A model generated the notes under the pieces. That model was given only the letters and a program-made list of their open reading frames with translations. It was not told where the DNA came from and ran no database searches. Positions 1-3,759 of a DNA stretch of 5,069 bases are shown here, one piece after another. The position numbers and the translations under genes are program-made. The stretch spans positions 1 through 5,069 of the forward strand of contig DASZTR010000111.1 of assembly GCA_035547955.1 (NCBI GenBank), read 5' to 3'. Origin of the DNA: Nitrososphaera sp035547955. GTDB taxonomy: Archaea; Thermoproteota; Nitrososphaeria; Nitrososphaerales; Nitrososphaeraceae. Position 1 is the first letter of the stretch. Every line of letters starts with the position of its first letter.

Positions 1-55
1 TAAAGAACGTCGTCTTGCCCGTGTTGGTCTTGCCTATCAGGCCGATTTTTATCAT
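1..55 (-). CDS. ychF: YchF/Obg-family GTPase (redox-regulated ATPase YchF), N-terminal fragment
   Basis: Only the first 18 codons are present; the gene runs off the left edge. They read M-I-K-I-G-L-I-G-K-T-N-T-G-K-T-T-F-F. This is a beta-strand followed by a Walker A/G1 loop (GKTNTGKTT, residues 8-16), placed at the extreme N-terminus as in YchF (OLA1) proteins, where the nucleotide-binding domain starts at residue 1. YchF is a cytoplasmic TRAFAC-class P-loop NTPase that binds ribosomes and often prefers ATP to GTP. The threonines in the loop, in place of the usual bacterial PNVGKS, fit archaeal members as I know them. The ATG at 55-53 is preceded by an AT-rich box about 30 bases upstream, which supports this start and a very short leader. 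Another Obg-like small GTPase cannot be excluded, because the G4/G5 motifs and TGS domain lie outside the window. Confidence 0.75.
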   Translation of the reverse strand, partial: MIKIGLIGKTNTGKTTFF

Positions 56-80
56 ATATATGCTCTAGCCTTCATCTGTT

Positions 81-90
81 ATTATTTATT
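81..90 (-). promoter_or_regulatory. TATA-like box before the ychF start
   Basis: On the minus strand this reads AATAAATAAT, centred about 30 bases before the ATG at 55. At normal archaeal TATA-to-start spacing, transcription would begin within a few bases of the ATG. The identical decamer recurs at 907-916, before the 125-residue gene. No BRE was scored. Confidence 0.45.
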
Positions 91-273
91 TACTTCTAAG
101 ACCATCGGTGGCCACACTATAGGTTCTCTGCAGTAGCTGTCGCAAAGTTGCCAGTACAATCGTGTGTGTCTCGCTGCCCAAAGATAATACCCGTTTTGAA
201 TGAGCTTTTGATCTTCCTAATGTCTCTATTTTTCTACAGAATGCTTTCATTCAGTTGTATTATGCATGTATGA

Positions 274-289
274 GTGTATATGCATACAC
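274..289. repeat. Perfect short inverted repeat just after the 50-residue gene
   Basis: Arms GTGTAT and ATACAC (6 bp each) surround ATGC. The element lies 6 bases past the stop codon of the small membrane protein gene in the direction of transcription. It could be a small 3' hairpin or a protein-binding site. No T-tract follows on the minus strand, so it is not a bacterial-style terminator. A second TATGCAT core lies nearby at 261-267. Confidence 0.4.
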
Positions 290-295
290 GGCTGG

Positions 296-448
296 TTAGA
301 TCAGGTGGTGGCACAACGCTACCAAGTAGCTGACGAGGCCAACAAAGGCTCCGAGCATTGACAGATGGATTCCAAATAGGAGGTTGTTGCGGCCTCCGCT
401 GTTTTTCAAGACGCCCTTTCTTTTTGCTGTCGCAGGGATTTGCGCCAT
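296..448 (-). CDS. Small single-span membrane protein, 50 residues, unrecognised
   Basis: I do not recognise the family. The ATG at 448-446 opens a frame that ends at TAA (298-296). The product starts with a polar, basic segment (MAQIPATAKRKGVLKNSGGR, residues 1-20). It continues into one hydrophobic helix, about residues 23-46, rich in Leu/Val/Gly, with G26, G33 and G37 in a helix-packing pattern and a buried His28. It ends C-H-H-L-I. The basic N-terminus predicts a cytoplasmic N-terminus and a short outer tail. About 65% of codons end in G or C, like the housekeeping genes here and unlike the surrounding AT-rich spacer, which supports real coding. It follows the 125-residue gene by 47 bases and could be co-transcribed with it. 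Single-span proteins of this size are often accessory subunits of membrane complexes; that role is only a guess here. Confidence 0.65.
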   Translation of the reverse strand: MAQIPATAKRKGVLKNSGGRNNLLFGIHLSMLGAFVGLVSYLVALCHHLI

Positions 449-462
449 ATATACTACTACCA

Positions 463-472
463 GATATATTAA
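463..472 (-). promoter_or_regulatory. TATA-like sequence upstream of the 50-residue gene
   Basis: The minus strand reads TTAATATATC, a good TATA-type core, but its centre is only about 19 bases before the ATG at 448. That is too close for a leaderless transcript starting at this codon. Either it is not the promoter, or a weaker T/A stretch near 488-494 (CTTTATC on the minus strand) is used, or the gene is read from the upstream unit. Confidence 0.25.
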
Positions 473-495
473 CGCAGAACGTGCGGATAAAGCTT

Positions 496-873
496 CTAGT
501 CATGGTGGTTTGTATCTCCGGCGCGTTCTAGCGCCATCCGCATCTCCTCAAGGCGCCACCCTATCTCGCTTGTGTTGTCCTGCGACAGGTCAGAGTCCCA
601 CTTTTCAAGAAGTATTTTTGAGACCTCTGTGGCGTGGTACAACATGCCCCAGTATGGGTGATGTTCGGCGGTGGTGTACGCAAGCTCCAGCACATCTGCA
701 AGGCCTGCGGATGCTTTTTTCAGAGCGTCGGATTTTTCAGTATAGACTTTGACAATTCCCGCGTCGCGGTCAGTCCCAATCTTTGTAACTATGCCGTCTT
801 TTTCAAGGTCTGCAAGAGCAGACTTTACCCTCTCTGCCACTTGCGAAACATTCTGGTCTGGCTTCTCTGACAT
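496..873 (-). CDS. Conserved-looking helical protein of unknown function, 125 residues
   Basis: I do not recognise this family. From the ATG at 873-871 the product begins MSEKPDQNVSQ and is acidic and soluble, with no signal peptide or membrane span. The N-terminal 30 or so residues look helical (QVAERVKSALADLEKDGI). A short beta-like piece follows (GIVKVYT, about 39-45), then helices containing the conspicuous stretch HHPYWGMLYH (71-80), and a C-terminal amphipathic helix (WRLEEMRMALERAG) ending in N-H-H-D. The frame also opens five codons earlier at a GTG (888-886). I prefer the ATG because GAGGGAAAG lies just upstream as a Shine-Dalgarno-like site, but a leaderless GTG start is possible given the TATA-like box at 907-916. 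The His/Trp/Tyr cluster could bind metal or ligand; nothing proves it. Neighbours on both sides give no functional hint. Confidence 0.75.
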   Translation of the reverse strand: MSEKPDQNVSQVAERVKSALADLEKDGIVTKIGTDRDAGIVKVYTEKSDALKKASAGLADVLELAYTTAEHHPYWGMLYHATEVSKILLEKWDSDLSQDNTSEIGWRLEEMRMALERAGDTNHHD

Positions 874-906
874 CTCTTTCCCTCTCACAAGTTAGCATAT
901 GGCATG

Positions 907-916
907 ATTATTTATT
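907..916 (-). promoter_or_regulatory. TATA-like box before the 125-residue gene
   Basis: The minus strand reads AATAAATAAT, the same decamer as before ychF. Its centre is about 38 bases from the ATG at 873 and about 24 from the alternative GTG at 888. Normal spacing predicts a start near 885: a leader of roughly 12 bases carrying the GAGG motif before the ATG, or almost none before the GTG. Confidence 0.4.
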
Positions 917-979
917 CTTGCAAGCCATTCACGTGTGTACAGGCATGTCCTTTTCGCGTGTTTGCGTGTTCATAATCCC

Positions 980-1007
980 GCTTTGCGATACGCGTTGCGT
1001 GCAAAGC
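980..1007. repeat. Bulged inverted repeat able to form a strong hairpin
   Basis: The order is GCTTTGC, GAT (bulge), ACGC, GTT (loop), GCGT, GCAAAGC. All 7 outer and 4 inner pairs are perfect, with only a three-base bulge on one arm. No T-run follows closely on either strand, so an intrinsic terminator is unlikely. A structured RNA element or a protein-binding palindrome are both open. Confidence 0.5.
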
Positions 1008-1027
1008 AAACAAGTCAACCTGTTATC

Positions 1028-1041
1028 CGCATGTAAATGCG
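1028..1041 (+). repeat. Short hairpin with GNRA-type loop (CGCAT-GTAA-ATGCG)
   Basis: Five perfect base pairs close a GTAA loop. If transcribed on the plus strand this is a GNRA tetraloop (GUAA), a stable motif common in structured RNAs. It lies 20 bases from the larger hairpin at 980-1007. At this length it may be chance. Confidence 0.3.
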
Positions 1042-1169
1042 AGTAAACCTTGAAAACTCAACCGCGCTATTCCAAATCTAGCGACTCTGAAAAATAAATG
1101 AGAAATCATACCGAGCATTACGAGCACCAAAAGCACTTCAAGGATGTCCGCTTAAAACTCCCCTAATAT

Positions 1170-1195
1170 ACAGAAGAATTTACAAATAGAACAAT
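1170..1195 (-). terminator. Possible T-rich terminator after the CoA-binding protein gene
   Basis: Directly after the stop codon the minus strand is rich in T and pyrimidines (TTGTTCTATTTGTAAATTCTTC). Archaeal RNA polymerase often terminates at such U-rich tracts without a hairpin. The assignment rests on composition and position only. Confidence 0.25.
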
Positions 1196-1196
1196 G

Positions 1197-1619
1197 TCAT
1201 TCGCCAAAAAGTCGATGGTGTTCTTCCAGCATGCAGCGGTTGTACACCACCTTGATGCCCTTCTGATTGGCAAGTCTTTCGGCCTGCTCGTTGTAGATCC
1301 CAAGCTGCATCCATACCACCTTGATGCCGGGCTTTTTCAGGGCGTCCGTCACTACCGGCAAGACGTCGTCTGATGGCCTGAAAATGTCGACGATGTCTAT
1401 TTGATCGGGGATGCTAGAGACGTTTGGATAGGATTTCATCCCCATTATCTCCGGCGCCGTCGGGTTTACGGGTATCACGTTGTAGCCCCGTTCTATCAAG
1501 TACTTTGGGACATAGTTTGCAGCCTTGCCGTCGTTCTTGGACATGCCCACCACCGCGACGTTTTTCAGCTTATAGAATTCCCGGATTTCAGCGTCAGAGA
1601 AAGAGTCGGTGTTGTTCAC
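1197..1619 (-). CDS. CoA-binding domain protein (YccU/COG1832 type), 140 residues
   Basis: This is a single-domain Rossmann-fold protein of the CoA_binding family, the stand-alone relative of the N-terminal CoA-binding domain of succinyl-CoA synthetase alpha subunits and ADP-forming acyl-CoA synthetases. It shows the nucleotide-binding strand and loop VAVVGMSKNDGK (21-32), then YNVIPVNP (46-53), DIVDIFRPSDDV (75-86), VVWMQLGIYNEQA (101-113) and the family's terminal signature NRCMLEEHHRL (127-137). Length and domain order are normal for the family, and it is predicted cytoplasmic. The substrate of stand-alone members is not settled, so no reaction is assigned. The start is a GTG (1619-1617). 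The next in-frame Met (residue 26) would remove the first strand, and an in-frame TAA lies upstream at 1643-1641. A TATA-like box about 28 bases before the GTG suggests a leaderless transcript. Confidence 0.9.
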   Translation of the reverse strand: MNNTDSFSDAEIREFYKLKNVAVVGMSKNDGKAANYVPKYLIERGYNVIPVNPTAPEIMGMKSYPNVSSIPDQIDIVDIFRPSDDVLPVVTDALKKPGIKVVWMQLGIYNEQAERLANQKGIKVVYNRCMLEEHHRLFGE

Positions 1620-1631
1620 AATGTGGTTTTC

Positions 1632-1644
1632 GCTTGTTTCTTAT
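1632..1644 (-). repeat. 13-base leader element before the CoA-binding protein gene (second copy)
   Basis: This is an exact copy of the ATAAGAAACAAGC found directly before the purF start. Here it lies between the TATA-like box and the GTG start, overlapping the last two bases of the box. It would cover the DNA between TATA box and transcription start, a position where archaeal regulators often bind. Function is unknown. Confidence 0.35.
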
Positions 1645-1650
1645 TTAAAT
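1643..1650 (-). promoter_or_regulatory. TATA box of the CoA-binding protein gene
   Basis: ATTTAAAT is centred about 28 bases before the GTG start, the distance expected between an archaeal TATA box and the transcription start. It lies in the 37-base gap after the preceding gene's stop codon, so this gene probably has its own leaderless promoter rather than depending on read-through. Confidence 0.6.
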
Positions 1651-1656
1651 GCAGAG

Positions 1657-2028
1657 TCAGGAGCCCATCATGCCCGGCAGTTTTATCGGCGAGCGGTACG
1701 GCTGTACTATCTTGATGCCCGGGTCAGCGGTGACAATCACAGTGGTCAGCTGCGCCCCGTCAGGAGGGGACACGGTGGTCTTGTACCCTGGCTCCATCGT
1801 GCCGACACGCTCCGTCGCGTTTTCGCCATAATCGACCACGACGTTTGTAAGAGGCATCCTGCCTGTGTTTGAAAGGATTATGCGGGCGCTGGTGAAAAGC
1901 GTCTGCTGGTCTTTTAGCGCGTCGACGCTCAGGGAATAGTCCTGAGTGGGCACTTGTGATGCGTAGATGGCACTTACTGCGGCCACCACGATGCCGCATG
2001 CAATAGCCACCACAAAGGCCAGCCGCAT
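1657..2028 (-). CDS. Membrane-anchored or secreted small protein with beta-sandwich-like domain, 123 residues
   Basis: I do not recognise a named family. Residues 3-23 form a hydrophobic N-terminal segment after M-R (LAFVVAIACGIVVAAVSAIY), acting as a signal anchor or signal peptide. The rest should lie outside the membrane. Residues about 45-110 alternate in beta-strand fashion: SARIILSNTGRMPLTN, VVVDYGEN, TTVIVTADPG. The SNTG-x-x-PLTNV pattern resembles CARDB/Ig-like extracellular domains common in archaeal surface proteins; that is an inference from style. N70-A-T is a potential N-glycosylation sequon. Cys11 is in the hydrophobic core and does not form a good lipobox. The ATG at 2028 sits about 27 bases after a TATA-like box, supporting the start. 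The gene ends 37 bases before the CoA-binding protein gene, with no evident functional link to it. Confidence 0.8.
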   Translation of the reverse strand: MRLAFVVAIACGIVVAAVSAIYASQVPTQDYSLSVDALKDQQTLFTSARIILSNTGRMPLTNVVVDYGENATERVGTMEPGYKTTVSPPDGAQLTTVIVTADPGIKIVQPYRSPIKLPGMMGS

Positions 2029-2050
2029 CTGAAAAAGTTAGGCACTATTC

Positions 2051-2060
2051 CATATTTAAG
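2051..2060 (-). promoter_or_regulatory. TATA box of the membrane-anchored protein gene
   Basis: The minus strand reads CTTAAATATG, centred about 27 bases before the ATG at 2028. This is the canonical archaeal distance for transcription starting at or next to the start codon. No Shine-Dalgarno-like sequence lies in between, consistent with leaderless expression. Confidence 0.6.
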
Positions 2061-2097
2061 AATATTATTATCGGATGGTCGTCCAGAAACACCTAAA

Positions 2098-2107
2098 AAC
2101 CGCGGTT
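2098..2107. repeat. Perfect 10-bp palindrome AACCGCGGTT in the purF downstream spacer
   Basis: This is a self-complementary GC-cored sequence in an AT-rich spacer. It has no loop, so it fits a dimeric DNA-binding site better than an RNA hairpin. On the minus strand it runs into a T5 stretch (2095-2099), which might help end the purF transcript. It is also where a minus-strand transcript from the TATA-like box at 2128-2139 would be expected to start. Confidence 0.35.
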
Positions 2108-2119
2108 GAAAAGTGAATA

Positions 2120-2157
2120 GCGCAAGATATTATATAAAGCAACATTAAATCTTCCGC
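2120..2157. repeat. Imperfect inverted repeat flanking a TATA-like core after purF
   Basis: Arms GCGCAAGAT (2120-2128) and ATCTTCCGC (2149-2157) pair at 8 of 9 positions. They enclose 20 bases that include TATTATATAAAG. As RNA it would form a stem-loop 19 bases past the purF stop. As DNA it is two half-sites around a possible promoter. Confidence 0.4.
2128..2139. promoter_or_regulatory. Strong TATA-like core without an assigned gene
   Basis: TATTATATAAAG reads CTTTATATAATA on the minus strand, one of the best TATA cores in the window. A minus-strand start would fall near 2106, about 78 bases before the membrane-anchored protein gene, which already has a closer box. A plus-strand start would fall near 2160 and run antisense into the purF 3' end. 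Neither direction has a matching reading frame. Confidence 0.3.
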
Positions 2158-2176
2158 AATCTCTCTGCTTAGTACG

Positions 2177-3616
2177 TCATTCGCCTTTTACCTGTGCGCG
2201 CGTCTTAAACACCGGCTTTATCCCAAGGGGGGCATAGTTGCCAGTTGAGCAGGTGAAGCACAACTCCTCTTCTGGCATCCCTATCGCGCTCGCAAGGTTT
2301 GCGGTGTCGTTATAGGCGACACAGTCGGCGCCTATCACCTTTGCGACCTTGCCTGCCACTTTTTCGTTTGCCTGCTCTTCTGCACCGTGCTGGTACGCAA
2401 TGAGCTCGTCCTGCGATGGAAAGTCGATGCCGGCGTAACATGGATAGCGAATTGGCGGGTACGTGACCACAAGGCTTATCCTCTTTGCCCCTGTAGCTCT
2501 GAGTGTGTTTATTATCGATGCAGAACTGGTCCCGCGCACAATGCTGTCGTCGACGACTACCACGTGCTTGCCCCCTATTACTTCGCGTATTGGGATTATG
2601 CCCTTGTTTATCTCGACCCTGTCGTTCTGGTACGGCTCGATAAAGCTGCGCATCGACCCCTTCTTACTGTAGCGGTCTTTAAGCAGGCCCTCCTCAAATG
2701 GCAGGCCGGATTCCAGCGCATAGCCGAGGGCTGCCGGCCTAGCCGAATCTGGCACTGGCACCACGACGTCCGCGCCCTGTATTGGAAATTTTTTGGCAAG
2801 TAGCTGGCCTATCTTTTTCCTTGCAGAATAGACGTTAATCCCTTCCATGATGCTTGAAGGGTGCGCAAAATAGGTGTATTCAAAGGCGCAGTGGGCATGC
2901 GGCTTTTCCGTCGCAAACTGCTGGGACTCGACCCCTGCCTTGCCCATCTTGAGGAGTTCGCCCGGCTCGACGTCGCGGACGAGCTGCGCCCCGACTGCCG
3001 CAAGGGCGCACGATTCAGACGCCACCATGTAAGTACCGGTTTCCTTGTGGAAGCCCAGGACGAGCGGTCGGAACCCACGCGTGTCGCGTGCCGCATATAC
3101 GGAACCCTCATCGGTGAGAAACGTAAAGCAGAACGAGCCGACCATCTCGCTTTTCAGGATCGACATCGCCGACGCCATGTCGTCCTTTTCGGCGATGTGC
3201 ATCACAAGGCGCTGAGCGGCGACGAGTGTATCGCTCATGGTTTGCGGCGTGAAGGTGCATCCGCCTACCATGCCGGAAAGCTGCTCAACATTTGCAATCG
3301 TGCCGTTGTGGGCTATGCACAGATCCTTGACCTTGAGCGGCTGGGCGTTTTCCAGGTTGCTCCTGCCAAAGGTAGAGTAGCGCACGTGGCCTATAACCGC
3401 GCTTGACTTGTACTTGCGGACAATAGTCTGAAAATCAGGGGCGGCCTGCGAGACGAGGCCGAGCCTCTTGAACGGCGGCTTGTTTGGAATAGCTATGCCC
3501 CATGCTTCCTGGCCCCTATGCTGGAGGGCGCGCAGCATGTCGATTGCAAACGGTATGACATTGTGTCCGGCAAGCGAAAATATTCCTACTACGCCGCAGT
3601 TTTCATGTACTACCAA
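2177..3616 (-). CDS. purF: Amidophosphoribosyltransferase (glutamine PRPP amidotransferase), Fe-S type
   Basis: PurF catalyses PRPP + glutamine to 5-phosphoribosylamine, the first committed step of de novo purine synthesis, in the cytoplasm. The 479 residues are full length. An N-terminal Ntn-hydrolase glutaminase domain has the catalytic Cys7 in ENCGVVGIF, then LQHRGQEAWG (31-40), GHVRYST (76-82), HNGT (103-106) and D129. A C-terminal phosphoribosyltransferase domain carries the PRPP loop VVVVDDSIVRGTSS (352-365). Cys243 (CAFEYTYF), Cys393 (YPCYAGIDFP), Cys453 and Cys456 (CFTC) match the four [4Fe-4S] ligands of Bacillus subtilis PurF. Six residues precede Cys7 and should be an autoprocessed propeptide. 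No ATG fits: the start is TTG (3616-3614), since an in-frame TAA lies 9 bases upstream and Cys7 must stay near the N-terminus. purL lies upstream. The flexible active-site loop (about 313-326) looks four residues longer than in E. coli PurF. Confidence 0.97.
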   Translation of the reverse strand: MVVHENCGVVGIFSLAGHNVIPFAIDMLRALQHRGQEAWGIAIPNKPPFKRLGLVSQAAPDFQTIVRKYKSSAVIGHVRYSTFGRSNLENAQPLKVKDLCIAHNGTIANVEQLSGMVGGCTFTPQTMSDTLVAAQRLVMHIAEKDDMASAMSILKSEMVGSFCFTFLTDEGSVYAARDTRGFRPLVLGFHKETGTYMVASESCALAAVGAQLVRDVEPGELLKMGKAGVESQQFATEKPHAHCAFEYTYFAHPSSIMEGINVYSARKKIGQLLAKKFPIQGADVVVPVPDSARPAALGYALESGLPFEEGLLKDRYSKKGSMRSFIEPYQNDRVEINKGIIPIREVIGGKHVVVVDDSIVRGTSSASIINTLRATGAKRISLVVTYPPIRYPCYAGIDFPSQDELIAYQHGAEEQANEKVAGKVAKVIGADCVAYNDTANLASAIGMPEEELCFTCSTGNYAPLGIKPVFKTRAQVKGE

Positions 3617-3629
3617 GCTTGTTTCTTAT
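3617..3629 (-). repeat. 13-base leader element before purF, shared with the CoA-binding protein gene
   Basis: The minus strand reads ATAAGAAACAAGC, ending directly before the purF TTG. The identical 13 bases occur at 1632-1644 in the leader of the CoA-binding protein gene, 12 bases before its GTG and touching its TATA box. Both copies have the same orientation relative to the gene. A chance match of this length in 5 kb is possible. Confidence 0.35.
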
Positions 3630-3759
3630 CCCCAGACAGAAGCAGGCCGAGCAAAAACACGAACCATGCTCATGACCGGCAGTAGGTAAGCGCCATGCGT
3701 TAAAAAACGTATCTTAAGGCTTTCCCGCTCCGCCACAATTATAATTATCGTCATTATTA
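3617..3759 (-). promoter_or_regulatory. purL-purF spacer (143 bases): possible purF promoter and leader
   Basis: Read on the minus strand, the spacer has an AT-rich core ATAATTATAATT just after the purL stop (3737-3748), a CTTAAGATAC stretch (3709-3718), T6 at 3702-3707, and GGGGATAAG shortly before the TTG start. The AT-rich core or CTTAAGATAC could be a TATA box giving purF a leader of roughly 65-100 bases. The T6 could help end purL transcripts. Unlike several other genes here, purF has no TATA-like box at the leaderless distance. A 42-codon frame from ATG 3754 crosses the spacer and is discussed in the findings. Confidence 0.3.

Larger units (their letters stand above)
874..1196. other. 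323-base spacer without a convincing gene, containing hairpin repeats
   Basis: This gap separates the CoA-binding protein gene from the 125-residue gene. It holds the latter's putative promoter (907-916), a tandem GCGTGTTT-type repeat (956-971), a bulged hairpin (980-1007), a short hairpin with a GTAA loop on the plus strand (1028-1041), and T-rich minus-strand sequence after the CoA-binding gene. Short frames exist on both strands, up to about 37 codons, but none is convincing. I found no tRNA cloverleaf and nothing resembling SRP or RNase P RNA. Confidence 0.5.

Noticed and set aside
234..503. 89-codon minus-strand frame across the 50-residue gene
   Set aside because: It overlaps the small membrane protein in another frame and enters the 125-residue gene. 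Its product is rich in Pro, Arg and Ser with no sensible fold, while the other frame gives a clean membrane protein.
384..752. 122-codon plus-strand frame
   Set aside because: It is antisense to the 125-residue and 50-residue genes, with a Cys/Arg/Pro-rich product and no motif. It is a shadow.
1099..1167. 22-codon plus-strand frame (MRNHTEHYEHQKHFKDV...)
   Set aside because: It is too short, has no TATA box at a usable distance and no ribosome site, and lies antisense to another weak candidate.
874..1196. tRNA, SRP RNA or RNase P RNA in the largest gap
   Set aside because: There is no cloverleaf, no T-loop consensus (GTTCRANNC with pairing arms), and no GC-rich core typical of SRP or RNase P RNA.
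2075..2116. 13-codon plus-strand frame (MVVQKHLKTAVEK)
   Set aside because: It is too short to support and crosses the palindrome at 2098-2107; no homology can be claimed.
2861..3406. 181-codon plus-strand frame inside purF
   Set aside because: It is antisense to strongly conserved PurF sequence, and its Arg/His-rich translation mirrors purF codon bias. It is a shadow despite its length.
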